Assembly: GCA_016648135.1 (NCBI GenBank)
Contig: JADDOH010002586.1
Location: 124,001-188,000, forward strand
Reading direction: 5' to 3'
Length of the DNA: 64,000 nucleotides
Source: Agrypnia vestita
Lineage: Eukaryota > Arthropoda > Insecta > Trichoptera > Phryganeidae
The translations under genes and the position numbers were made by a program. Under the pieces are notes generated by a model, which saw only the letters and a list, made by a program, of their open reading frames with translations, did no database searches and was not told the origin of the DNA. Shown here in pieces: positions 20,575 through 32,099 of this stretch (position 1 is its first letter; every line of letters begins with the position of its first letter).

Positions 20575-22530
20575 TCTGGAGAGCAGTATATATTTTATAT
20601 ATAAATGAAGTGTTATATTTTTATAATGATGTATAAAAAGCAAAAAATATCATAATTTTTATGTAAAAATATCCTAACTAACGCTATAAGAAGGCAAATA
20701 ATATGACTAACGCTATGAGAAGACGCAAATAACGATAAGATATAAAATAGTACTGTGTATAATATGCAAATCTAATGCATAATTCTCTATGTAACAGTGC
20801 CCATCACTAACGCTACCAGAAAGTTGAGCTACACTAAATGGCGCTCTTCTCACAGCCTCATCTCATGGCTGAAATACGTAAAAATTCATTATTTTGAACG
20901 GTTTACAGCTAGTTATATATATTTTCTCTCAATGGCTTATATTATTTGTCAATAAAGTACCTATATGATTTAAATATTTTTTTATTTTTCAAATAATTCT
21001 CTCTGTCCATAAAATATTTAAAAAATCGCTTTATAACACGTTAACAAGTATAAATTTAACTATTACATTGTGATGTTATAAGTCGGATTATATATTTTTA
21101 TTCTTCAAACATACGGTAGAAAATTACGGGTTGGTTATTTTTTTTACTGAAGTTATACAAAAAGAAACGTCAATCAATTGGCAACGAAAGGTGTTGAATA
21201 TTCATTTCAGATAAATCGATATTCGAGTTAAACAGAACGGTTGAGCCTTTCGTAGACACTATACCTAGAACAACCCCCTACCCTTATCGTCAACCATCGG
21301 TGTAGCACGAAATATTTGCTTAGATCTCAAAAATATCGTAATAATCTTAAAACCAGTTTAATACTTGTTTTATTTCATATATTATAAATTCCAAAAAAAA
21401 TAATTAACGAAAAATACATTACATTAATAAATATATTAAAAAAACGTTCATTTTGTTTTATATGCATGATAAGAAGACCTACCGAGAATAAATAGATAAA
21501 AGCATAAATTCCTGTATAGGTACAGCTATTGATTTCTATATTAGACTTTCTAGTGATATAAAGGAAATAAGTCATCCAATACTCTTCAGTAAACAATTTA
21601 AAAAACCTGTGTTGGGGTGGAGATATTTCATAGATCATATTTTCATAAATCGATGTGGTAAATTAGTTAATCAAAAGTCCTTAAAAATCCTGGGATATTA
21701 TTTTCTTATTTTTTATTATATTTATAACTACTCTGTTTATAAGTGTCTAAAATGTTATCCAGTATCCCTAATCTGGATTATAATAATTCTTCATAATTCA
21801 GATTCAGTTGAAAAGCAAAATTTAATTAACTGTCATTCGAATGTGTACTACTTTTATATGGTAACGATTATCAAAATTCACAATATATGAACTTTGCATA
21901 TGCGCAGTAATTTTATATCTCATATATTTTAAATGGTTTAATTTAAAATAATTTTAAGTTTTTTCCACTATTTATTGTTTTATGGCCACACCAGTTTTAG
22001 CCTAACACGGCTGTCTAAAGACAGGTGCATTATTCTCTTATTTAAACAATTTTAGTGCAAGGGTGTTTAACAGTGAGTAACAATGTAATGTGTATGAATG
22101 GTTAATGATTCAATAGAGTTTTATATTGTTAGTTGTTAACACACAAGTCTACTTTTTTTTAAATTTAGTAAAATATGTTTTAACTGTCCATCAGCGTCAT
22201 TAGCAACCAGTTTATAAAATTTATAGTACAAAATAAAAAATAAAATGTTAATCTATCTGTCTCTTTTTATGACCTGGATAACTTCCGGTAGATTACTTAA
22301 CCTAATTCAAGGGCCATTGGTTGGGTTCCTGTCGAGTCTAAGTGCTTGTTATCTGAAATATACTAAATAATCGATAACTTTAAAAATACCAAAAAATATA
22401 AAACAAATTTAATTATACTTTAAGCTTTCCCGTTTTCATAGTTTTGAATATTTTTTATTGCGACGTGCAATTTTAGTGCGATCGTGACATTTTAGTGGTG
22501 ATTTAAACACGCCAAACAATAATTTTGCTA
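20575..22530. other. No gene recognised; AT-rich
   Basis: Two short open frames on opposite strands near 21.4-21.9 kb overlap each other and lack domains, so neither is called. The CTAACGCTAT(A/G)AGAAG motif repeats near 20676 and 20706. Otherwise featureless. Confidence 0.4.
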
Positions 22531-22538
22531 CTAAATAT

Positions 22539-23019
22539 TGTCACGAAATATTATAAATGAGAGGAACTGCACATAATCTGAGTTTTCGAACAAACGACGA
22601 TTTTATAATAAACTGGAAATTGTTGTAAAACGCGAGTATGGTCGAGAAGCTTCTAGAAGTCCAGAACCTGTGTATTGTGCGAGTGAGTATATTGAAATCT
22701 AGCGTAAAACAGTTGTTGTTTGGATAGAAGTGAAACCGAGAGAGATAGCCGAGTAAAGCAGACGTCGGAAATCCATACAAATATAATCGAACAGCGATTA
22801 AAATACCAGAGTACCTTCCCGCGTGCGGAATCGGTGTGATCCAAACGGCGTAAAAAAGTGTTTAACTTCCAGACAAGTGGAAGATTCTCCAGTGACGATT
22901 AGTGCGAAGTGCAGAATAGGGCTCGAGTTAAGTTTGTGTCTAGTGACTTTTGTATATAAAATAAAAATATAATCAATTAAGTATTTCAGTTTATCTCCGA
23001 CTGCCGTAGATCCGTGACA
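22539..23019 (+). mobile_element. Solo LTR (481 bp) with 4-bp target duplication ATAT
   Basis: The block begins TGTCACG and ends CGTGACA, the inverted TG...CA termini of an LTR, and is flanked on both sides by ATAT (22535-22538 and 23020-23023). A 4-bp duplication is typical of Ty3/Gypsy errantivirus-like integrases, which often favour AT-rich ATAT sites. An AATAAAAATA-type poly(A) signal lies near 22960. No internal domain is adjacent, so it formed by recombination between two LTRs. Relatives with the same GAGTACCT and GTGTCTAGTGACTTTTGTA blocks occur in this window at 3.4, 26.4, 45.5 and 59.7 kb. Confidence 0.8.
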
Positions 23020-23024
23020 ATATT

Positions 23025-24970
23025 CAAGATATTGAAAAAAAATTCTTCTGACAATTCCAAGATTTTAGCTTTACTTTGATCTTTAAAAAATTCAAATTTA
23101 TTTGCGAAAGTACCTTTGAGTTGGCCACGCCTGACGCAAGAACTACCCCACGTCTCTAACGGCCTAAGGGGGATGCTGTTTTTTATGCAACCGGATGCAA
23201 CAGTAGATATGCAAAAAGGGTAGCAAACTTCGCTCCCATAAAGACTCATTATAACGATTTTTCGAAACCATTTTGTAGCACAATATGCAAAGGTCGTTTT
23301 AAGGCATTTAAATATACAGTCGTTGCATCCGTGATTAAGCCCTATACCTGGGCGTAATCTTCAAGGGCGCAAACTGGGGTTGAGGAATTCAATATGTTAA
23401 TAATACATCCCACCCGGATATTGCCGACACCGAAGGGTTGATATTCAAATTGATTCCCGATTGATTATTGACACTTTTGCCGAAGGTGGGTATTATGTGA
23501 ATTTGTAAAGGTAACCCGAATGTTTTCTAGACCAAAAAAATTACGCTTTCATTATTTGCATATATCCAAATGCGTAAAGGTGTATTTTGCATAATGTATT
23601 TTTTTGATGCACATCTGCTGCATTTGACATTTTAAAACATGAAAAAATATTGCACGCATTTAAACTCGCGTATTTGTGATTTCCTCAGATAATCAAAATA
23701 AACTTACTTGGAATCACTCCTTCGATTCCCTCATTTTTAACGTTCATACCCCAGATTTCAGATTACATACATAATAATTTCCTAAATCATACATACAAAA
23801 GCAATATACATATATTTATTTTTGCAAGATATTATAAACTTTTTTTTAATAGTTTTATTCGAAAACCTTCCCTCTTCGATTGAAAAAATTCTGATTTTAA
23901 TATAATTTAAAAATATATCTTATTATGATATCTTCTTTATTTATATGAAGAATACATTCAAATTTATTGATATTCATTTTATTTTAATGTAAATTTTATT
24001 TTATTATAAATCACACAATGCATTTCCATCATGTTGGGTAATGATAATAAATAATAAGGAAAAAATAGTGGAATAATTATTAATTAAATTAAAATAATAA
24101 AACTCTACGTGCAAAAATAAAATCATTACTTAGTTATTTAACTTAAATGAAAAAAAGTTAAATGAAAAACAAAAGTTAAATAAAGAGTAAAAATAATAAT
24201 CTTTACACTATATTATTCTAGGAATGGGTCTAGTGGCAGAATTTAATGTTATATTTATTGCCACTACAAAGAAATACCCAAGTTCTATTAATTTTAGAGA
24301 ACCGAATATATTATAAAGGGGTTTTTTTCTACTGGAAAGTACAGCAATCACAATTATCTACGGTATTGATCCAGAAAAAAATTAAGTCAATTTGACGTCT
24401 TTCAAAAATAATCAGAACATGAGAAATGGTTTATAATATGTTAGAATCACTCAAGAATCAAACATAGATATTTCACATTTAAAGTTTATTACGAAAAAAA
24501 TGAGTTCATCGACATTTTTGATAACATTTTTTTTCTTTTTTTTCTATTTACATTTTATAATATCTAGTCCCACAAAACGTCTAAAAAGACGTTTGTCTGT
24601 AGGTTCATTTTTACAATTGAAAGTTGCACTATAACAAATTATTATTCACTTTATAAACTTAAGAGATAAAAAACGAAAACAATTAAGTACAAAAAACGTA
24701 TACATCACTAATTATTCATTGTCATTATCATAATAAAACAATTCACATCATTTCAATATTAATATAGTTCATATATGACGTGTGTCATTTTTTATTAACC
24801 ACTTTTTATGTTCTAACACTGATTTTGGACTTTAACTTTTTAAACTAATATATAATTTTTTTAAATGACTATGATTCCTTTACTATCTAAAATCTTAAAT
24901 CAGTTATCCAAAATATTCCTTAGATATTCAAATTTCTGATTGTATTGGAAGTTTTTAGCTATTTAATCGA
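23025..24970. other. No gene recognised; AT-rich
   Basis: The first 500 bp is moderately balanced in base composition, then strongly AT-rich. No repeat partner or coding feature seen. Confidence 0.4.
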
Positions 24971-25102
24971 CCCGAAGACTGTTTCAGGGGACAAAATTAA
25001 ATTAATAAATTATAAAATGAATTAAAAAATTGAAAATAATAATTTACAGGCGTATTCTGGTGTATACGTTCAATAACTCGGAAGAACTCGTATGTATTTA
25101 AG

Positions 25103-25254
25103 TCATCATCATCACTCTTGGCACTACATCCCTTGGTGGGTCTTGGCCTCCTCAAGAATCTTCCTTCTCTCATTTCAGTTTAGTGCCAGCTCTCTCCAGT
25201 TCCGAAGCTCCAAGGCAGAGATGTCTTTGAGGACATTGTCACTCCATCTTAATT
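25103..25254 (-). mobile_element. Truncated RTE-like LINE insertion, 12-bp target duplication
   Basis: The insert is flanked by TATGTATTTAAG on both sides (25091-25102, 25255-25266). On the minus strand it encodes RWSDNVLKDISALELRNWRE, then EEAKTHQG, and ends in a (GAT)n tail next to the left duplication, so the 3' end faces left. It is a severely 5'-truncated copy, 152 bp. Confidence 0.85.
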
Positions 25255-25465
25255 TATGTATTTAAGTACATTGCTTGATATTTCACTTTTAAAATACCAG
25301 CTGCGAAATCTATGGATACTGTATCATGGGAAGGACTTTAGATATCCCTAACACAGTCCATTGGAATATATTAAAGAAACTGATTTAATACATATACAGC
25401 TTTAAAAAATTTCAAAATGTGTGTATGTTCTTACATTGTATTTGGTAAACGTTGCATTCAGTAAA

Positions 25466-25712
25466 CTAACTAACTAACTAACTAACTAACCATCACGCTG
25501 TTTCCCCGCAGGGGTAGGCAGAGAGGATTGAACTCCACACCCTTCTATCCTGGCACACCACTTTTGCTTCGGCCACATTCATACATCTTCTCATACAAGT
25601 TCTACGGTTGTTGCTGCTTTTAATGGGGCCATCCTCAAACACTTGTTGTATCTGATCATGCCAGGTCTTTCGCGGACGTCCTCTATTTTTGTTGCCTTCA
25701 ACCCTCGCCTTG
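25466..25712 (-). mobile_element. Truncated RTE-like LINE insertion with (GTTA)n tail
   Basis: AGTAAA lies on both sides (25460-25465, 25713-25718). The left end is CTAACTAACTAACTAACTAA, i.e. a GTTA tail on the minus strand. The minus strand reads RGRPRKTWHDQIQQV, EDGPIKS, NRRTCMRRCMNVAEAKVV. The same element, in the opposite orientation, is at 30117-30405. The 6-bp duplication is short for a LINE and might be longer but decayed. Confidence 0.75.
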
Positions 25713-26349
25713 AGTAAAGTGCATCATTTAAGCCATCTCATACAGGTCATAAGCCCTGGGCCACCTGTAAAAACTTCAATACCCGTTTTCCATATAAATA
25801 GCTTCGTCTTGTGAGATCTCCATAATTTTTCTCAATTGATTAAATTATGATTACTAATTAATTCATTTCAATTAAGAAATGATTTAAAATATTTATTTCT
25901 CAAATTTGCGTATTATTGCTATTTTTTGAAGCCTTTTATTACTGTTACACATTTTACGCAATTAAGTTATAAAGAGCGCAGTGACGTCCTAATTCCCCCT
26001 TACAATGGCGCGGTGTGACGCAATTTATTGAAGTGTTTGATTTAGATCTCTACAATGCCTTATCATGATTTTTGAAGATCATTTCGAATTGAATAAACCC
26101 AAGGCAGCAGAGCGTGATCACTCGAATCCTCCACTGTTAAAATTTCCATCTGTCTGCCACTGGGTAGATTCCCTTTATCAGATGCGCGGTCATTCTGAAC
26201 ACATTTTTACACCTTTTTCTGGGCCGCTTTAGTAATCCATTCAAAATATTTCTCTCAAAAAATACATGTGCACATTACGTCTGAGAAATTTATTTGACAT
26301 TTTAGATGAAAGGATTTTGGGTTTTATTTCCTTTATTAATTTTTTAACA

Positions 26350-26765
26350 CACTACCACGGGTTCCCGGCAAATTTTAGACAAATGAAACACTGAAATTAA
26401 TTAATTTAAATTCTATAAATTGAATAAAGTCACTAAACGCTAATTCATTACAATTTCTTGCTTATCACTCGTCTGTTGAACATTATATTTGTCTTCGGAG
26501 GATATTCGGAGATCTGTGATTCAACTTAATTACTTTTGAACGATAGGTACTCTCTTAATTTACTGTCGCTGGTCACACTCAATCACCGCTTCTCGCTTCT
26601 TGTCTCTGGTTTTACTGAACTGTGATAATAAAATTGTTTGTCTATATGGTGTCGTTCCCCTTATATATATTTTCGGATTTCCAGATATTTCGCGAATCTA
26701 GTAGATTATTCTAGACCTTTCTTGTAATTTCCAATTTATTTTAAGATTTTCAAATTATCAAAAAA
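26350..26765 (-). mobile_element. LTR relic of the 22.5-kb family, minus strand
   Basis: On the minus strand there is a TATA box (AAATATATATAAGGGGAACG), the GAGAGTACCT block, AGACGAGTGATAAGCAAG, and GCGTTTAGTGACTTTATTCA near its end. This order matches 22539-23019 and 45450-45790. The start near 26353 (ACCACGGGTTCCCGG) resembles the TGTCACGGGACG start at 59690. No target duplication seen. Confidence 0.55.
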
Positions 26766-26769
26766 ACGT

Positions 26770-27775
26770 TAATTTCCCTGATAGATAGTCCTAGTGTCTT
26801 AAATTTCAATTTATAAACATTTTATCATGATTAGGTTTAGGTTACAACATGTTATAGATTAGTGGAGAAATTAGCGTATCGTAATATAATATAGAAAATA
26901 AAATAAAAGTTATGGTATACATTAACCTATTAGACATTATTACTCGCTGTTCAAAAATTCATTATACTTATACAAAACCTATAGAAACTGTAATTATCAA
27001 GTAATAAATATATGTTCTGCAAAAGTCAAAACTATCATTTTCTCTAACAGCTCCAGATGTTTTCTTTAAAAGTTTGCAGCAAAGTACAATTACGGTTTTC
27101 AGCGTAGGAGGTTTTTTATCCGATTTTATATTTAAATTTCTTATTTACATATTTTCAATTAATTAAAATAATGTGCATTTCTCGTGTATTTGTTAAATGG
27201 AAAAAGTTATAGCATTGCGAATAGACATGGATTCTGGCATTGTAATTCAATATACGCAATAATTCATCTAACGATGTATCGAAAAACACGGGACATCTAT
27301 TCCATTATGCAGAATCAATATCTAAACCATATAAATCTAAATAAATGTTCGCATCCCCAGACAAAGGATAAATCGCTCAAAAATCCTGAAATAAATTTTG
27401 AGAGATAAAAAGGCGTTGTACAGGGTAACTGCAATGTATCAGATCATTTTTAGAATAGCATCTAGATAACACTGCTTTTTTTAATTGTTTATTTTACTTG
27501 CTTTTGTATTTAAATTGCTATGATTTTTATTCCGATGTATTATATATTGTTCATGTTATGTATTATATTTTATTGGACTATGTCCGTTAATATCAATAAA
27601 TAAATAAAAAAAATAAAAAATAATAATATGAATGTATGTGTATTTTTACAGGAATCATTCAAAACTGTATATGCAGTTTGTACGCAAGTTTAAAACGACA
27701 TGTCCAAATTACATTATTAAAATGACATGTAGTTAAAACGACAATTATTTACTTCCAAATCTGCATGATATATAT
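26770..27775. other. No gene recognised; AT-rich
   Basis: Nothing supported. A LINE- or polyA-like stretch of AATAAATAAAAAAAATAAAAAATAA lies near 27595; a 74-codon open frame at 27184 lacks any domain. Confidence 0.4.
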
Positions 27776-27779
27776 TATT

Positions 27780-28712
27780 TCAATCTATACCTATAAAACT
27801 CTGAATACCTATAAATTTCTGTCTGTCTGTTCTCTATACAAATCCACACCGTTTGTCTGATTCGACTCAAATTTTGCATACTTATGCTTTAAGACCCGAC
27901 GGGTAACATAGGCAATATTTCCTCTCTATTCTCATACCCCTTTCCCTCCCTCTGACATATTTTCAATGCAAATCTCTACCGTTTGACCGATCGGGCTTAA
28001 AATTTGGAACTTATTCCTTGGGACTCGGCGGGTGATATAGGCAACATTTCCTCCCTATTCTCATACCCCTTCCCCTCCCCCTGACATATTTTCGATGCAA
28101 ATCTGTACCGTTTGACTGATCGGACTCAAAATTTGGAAACTTATTCTTTAGGACTCGGCGGGTAACATAGGCAACATTTCCTCCCTATTCTCATACCCTT
28201 TCCCATCCGCTGATATATTATCGATGCAAATCTGTACCGTTTAACCGATCGGACTCAAAATTTGTATACTTATTCCTTAGGACTCGGTGGGTAACATAGG
28301 CAACATTTCCTCCCTATTCTCATACCCCTTCCTCTCCCCTGACATATTTTCTATGCAAATCTGTACCATTTGACAGATCGGACTCAAAATTTGGAAACTT
28401 ATTCTTTAGGACTTGACGGGTAACATAGGCAACATTTCCTACCTATTCTCATACCCTTTCCCATCCGCTGATATATTATCGATGCAAATCTGTACCGTTT
28501 AACCGATCGGACTCAAAATTTGTAAACTTATTCCTTAGGACTCGGCGGGTAACATATGCGATATTTCCCTCCTATTCTTTCAACCCTTCCCCTCCGCTTA
28601 TATATTTTCGATGCAAATCTATGCCATTCGAATCGAACCTTTGTTTACCCTCACAAATTTATTTTAAATTTAATCCTTAACCTGTGCAACGCCGGATAAG
28701 GACAGCTAGTTA
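27780..28712 (+). repeat. 129-bp tandem array inside a Helitron-like repeat
   Basis: ATGCAAATC(T) starts at 27966, 28095, 28224, 28353, 28482 and 28611, exactly 129 bp apart each time. A diverged first unit begins at 27836. Each unit reads ATGCAAATCTGTACCGTTTG, then GATCGGACTCAAAATTTG, GGACTCGGCGGGTAACATAG, and CTCATACCC. The array is preceded by TATACCTATAAAACTC, CTGTCTGTCTGTT and followed by GTGCAACGCCGGATAAGGACAGCTAG(TT), an ending I associate with non-autonomous rolling-circle-like repeats. The unit length is divisible by 3 but stops interrupt each frame. Confidence 0.85.
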
Positions 28713-28714
28713 AC

Positions 28715-29720
28715 TATAAATGTAAGTAATTGTAGTAATTGTTGTAGTTGTAGTGTAGTAAGTTTTTTTATCAAATGCCTGCCCTACCAGGAGAATACCA
28801 TTTTCAAGTCAAGAGATTGTGCTCATCCAATTAAAGAATTATGTTCATTTTTTTCTTATTGCAAAGTAAATATACCAAACCTGCTACATTCAATTTGATA
28901 ACATTTAAAATTAAACTAAAACAAAACAGACAAAAATGTTGCAGTTTGGACCTAATTATAAAAATTATATATTTCTATGTAAAAAATAGAGTAGCTAGTG
29001 AAGTAAGAGGTTTTCTCATGTCATCTTTTATTAGCGTTATTTTGCAAGACATTTTTTTTAAATATTAGAAGTATAGTTTACTTAATAGGTTGTTAAAGCG
29101 TAGGAATTTTTGATACTTATTATGTGCCTTTTCTCAAATTAATTTGGCCAGTACAAACAATTTTTTTTTTCTGAAATACGGTAACTACAATCATACTTAT
29201 AGTTTATATTCGGTTAATTGCTGTATGACAACCTGTAAAAATAAACAAGGTGACCTGTTTTAATAATGGAGAATAATACCTTCATTTATTATTGTAAGTT
29301 ATCTTAATATATAGTTCTCTTTATATTTGCACAATTTTTCACGGAGAAAAAATGAAACAATAAAGGGCAATGATATTTTGTTAAGGAACATTGCGGCCAC
29401 CGTGTAGCTGCCGTGCTAAATATGGGAGGGGCCTGAAAGGGTTTTATTGACAAAAGAAAGGGATGAAAGTATACTGTATACGGAAGTATGAAGCGTGCAG
29501 GTATAGGTTAAATATTTTGAATACAAAATAATTAATGTGTGGGCATTGTCAATATATTTAATATTATCGGTGTACTCGCAGCTTGTGTCGGTTTCAAAAA
29601 TACTAAACAAACACACTGTACATTTTAAAAAATTTGGCTTCATGATATTAAATGAAAAAAGTGAATAGTTCTGGAAAAAAAATTAACATAGCGACAAATA
29701 TGTAAATTTTCATATGCCAG
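28715..29720. other. No gene recognised; AT-rich
   Basis: No repeat or gene supported. A 75-codon open frame at 28841 has no domain. Confidence 0.4.
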
Positions 29721-29725
29721 TCCTT

Positions 29726-29919
29726 CACGTAGGCAGACCTCTTTCCATTTAAGAAAGACAATCGAATTAGTATGTGCAAGCCGTATGTACGATGCACATT
29801 GTTTCGTTGTGTTTGTGTTTACAGGTATAAACACCAACATAACAAAACAATGTGCCACGTTCGCACATCTTACACATACTAATTCAATTGTCTCTCTCAA
29901 ATGGAAAGAGGTATACGTG
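29726..29919. repeat. 194-bp near-perfect long hairpin (foldback element)
   Basis: The left arm (29726-29821) and right arm (29828-29919) are about 85% reverse-complementary over more than 90 bases, around a 6-base loop. The arms share CCTCTTTCCATTT, GAATTAGTATGTG, CACATTGTTT and GTGTTTA at the loop. Flanking DNA does not pair. It might be a MITE with very long inverted repeats, or a hairpin RNA source. A minus open frame crosses it (29640-30035), but its translation is a by-product of the palindrome. Confidence 0.85.
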
Positions 29920-30039
29920 CATAGCGTAATAAAATAAACAAAATCTGCTATCACTTCTATTGCGAGACATTGTGCGGTTATCGCGTCAAAAATTATATTC
30001 ATTTGTATTCTATTTTCGTCAATTTTTTTAAACAAATTA

Positions 30040-30540
30040 ATTAAGTTAATTGCCTATGGACAAAATCCAGTAATTTTTTTCTCAGATCATATGTAATAAA
30101 AATATTGTTAAAAATAATAATGAAGAACGTATGAGCGAGGAAAGGATGATTAAGAAAATATATGGGGCGAGTGTTGAAGGCAACAGGAATAGAGGGCGTC
30201 CGCGAAAAACCTGGCGTGATCAGATACAACAAGTAGTGGAGGATGGCCCTATTAAAAGCCTCAACAACCATAGAGCATGCATTTGAATACGTATGAATAT
30301 AGCGGAAGCAAAAGTGATGTGCCAGGATAAAGGGATATGACGTTCTATCCTCTATGCCTACCTTTGTGGGGAAATGGCGTGATGATTAGTTAGTTAGTTT
30401 TTTTAGTTAAAAATATATATTGGTGTATAAAAGGAGTTAAAACATAATAATTTTCAAGAGAATTCTAGTATATTTGTTAAATGATTCGGAAGAATATCAT
30501 TATATTATTAGTATAAAAAGTAGTATAAAAAATAATATAA
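30040..30540 (+). mobile_element. Repeat family Z, copy with LINE insertion
   Basis: The left part, TATGGACAAAATCC, ATCATATGTAATAAAAATATTGTTAA, matches 42533-42610. The right part, AATTTTCAAGAGAATTCTAG, TCGGAAGAATATCAT, matches 43244-43290. Between them sits the RTE-like insert 30117-30405. Boundaries approximate. Confidence 0.5.
30117..30405 (+). mobile_element. Truncated RTE-like LINE insertion, 10-bp target duplication
   Basis: GTTAAAAATA flanks it on both sides (30107-30116, 30406-30415). The plus strand encodes EERMIKKIYGASVEGNRNRG, RPRKTWRDQIQQVVEDGP, IKSLNNHRACI, then stops, and ends in GTTAGTTAGTTTTTTT. It is the opposite-strand partner of 25466-25712 and shares its GTTA tail. Confidence 0.8.
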
Positions 30541-30544
30541 AAGC

Positions 30545-31495
30545 TAGTATAATTGATCAGTTATTTCATTCTGTCGAATAAACAGTAGTATCGATATCAG
30601 TATACGTTAAAATTACATATATATATTATTATTTATTTTTTTTCTTAATTTAATTAAAGTGTCCAACCACATAATATTGTAAAATTCATTTTCAACATTT
30701 AAGATAATGTCGGTAGAAATACTCCCCATCGTAGATGATCGTCCATAAAATTTAATGCACTTTCTTCAATCACGAACAGGAGACCTTTTTTGTTTGTGCA
30801 TGTACAATTAACATATAAATATTACTACCGTAGTTTTTTTATTTCAATGAATTTTTTTAGAAAAATTGGTCTGGTAGATATCTTAGCACCGTTAACTGAT
30901 TTGATCCGCCATCTTGTTTCAGAGAGAGGGCTGTTCAAATACTTTATATTATTGGACATAGAAAAATTGATATAAAAAAAACACGCAAGGAGTCAGAGCC
31001 TACTATATACGAGGAGTACAAAAGCAAAGGCAGCAATACCCTACCGAGGTGTTTCTGAGATAAATAGAAAAAAATCCGTCACTTCTTAAACAATTTTATC
31101 TGGAGCCTATAAAACCTACATCTAATAGAAAATATATTTTTTAAATCAATTGTCATCTGATTTTTCCTTATAAATTCGTCTTAAATAAATATTCAACTTT
31201 TAAATATGGATATTGCTGTGTTTGTTGCCAAATAGTGGACATTAGATTGTTCTATTTACGTAATTGCACATTGCTGCCTTTTCTATGATGTTTCATTTTA
31301 AAATCGACATCAACTCTCACTTTAGTATGAAGCGGCCATTTTATCACGTGACACGTCTTTGGAGGTTGACTGGTTAAAGTGTACTTTTGCTTTTTACATT
31401 ACAAGGATATTACTGTCTGTGCTTTTAATAGTGAACTGGAAAAATGATTTCGGAAGGGATTAAGCTACTATTTTCCTATAAAATCTCGAATTCAA
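30545..31495. other. No gene recognised; AT-rich
   Basis: Nothing supported. A 61-codon open frame at 30790 begins without a recognised domain. Confidence 0.4.
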
Positions 31496-31499
31496 CATA

Positions 31500-32095
31500 T
31501 TCTAAACAATGAGGGCAGACCCACCGCTTACCCAGGATTGTTTTATAAGCAAAAGCTCCTATATCGGTCCTACTCATTCGCCGCCAGGTTGACATTTCTT
31601 AATGCTAAAGGCAACCGTGCAACCCAGCACTGCAAAGCAGAATTGGGCCGCACGGCTGCCATCCAAAATTTTGGAAATGTTAATTTGTTAACTGTTAATT
31701 ACGAACCTGGAACTGTTCAGGGTGTTTCTGCGGGTGTGGGTCTCCATGTGGGAAATCCTTCAGCGCTTAAACAGTGGTAGTATATATTCTTGATTGCTTA
31801 ATCTTGTTTTGCTCTTGGATCGTATGTGCCGGCCGTGGTGCGTGTGCGTAAGTCCATATTTCTATGTACTTATTTTTGTGCTGTCTGTTTAACCCAAAAG
31901 GGAGTTTTCTTTTCCTATTCCCTCAAATGTCCCGACCTGTTTGCTCCTTACATTCTGTGTTTTCCTTTGTGCCTTTATACTGTTATTATACATATTCTGA
32001 ACAGTAGTAATCCTCGTTGACTGCATTTAAAACCATTTTTAAAATATTTTTTTGGATATTTTTGCCTTTCCTTTTCTTCCCCTAGATGGCCTAGA
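31500..32095 (+). repeat. Repeat family W, copy 1, with T/C-rich 3' part
   Basis: GACCCACCGCTTACCCAGG, TTGTTTTATAAGC, TATATCGGTCC and CATTCGCCGCCAGGTTGACA, TAATGCTAAAG recur in the same order at 63300-63490 (minus) and partly at 58620-58765 (minus). Two short open frames here (31538, 31826) have no domain. The trailing pyrimidine-rich stretch up to 32090 also resembles 62.9-63.3 kb. Class unknown. Confidence 0.55.
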
Positions 32096-32099
32096 TGGA

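Larger units (their letters stand above)
24975..25860 (+). mobile_element. Repeat family Z, copy B, carrying two nested LINE insertions
   Basis: Blocks shared with copies at 37540-37960 (minus) and 43134-43641 (plus) run in order: ACAGGCGTATTCTGGTGTATACGTT, a middle with ACTGATTTAATACAT, GAACGTTGCATT-like, CTCATACAGGTCATAAGCCC, TGGGCCACC. The order is broken twice by RTE-type inserts at 25103-25254 and 25466-25712, each with a target-site duplication. Setting them aside gives a continuous element of about 480 bp. It has no coding capacity. Ends resemble AT-rich inverted repeats seen best at 43.13-43.64 kb. Confidence 0.55.

Noticed and set aside
27836..28690. CRISPR-like array or coding repeat at the 129-bp units
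   Set aside because: There are no short repeats with unique spacers; whole units are repeated. Each reading frame contains stops despite the unit length being a multiple of three.
29640..30035. Minus-strand open frame of 131 codons
   Set aside because: It spans the 194-bp hairpin, so its two halves are mirror products of a palindrome, with no recognisable domain.
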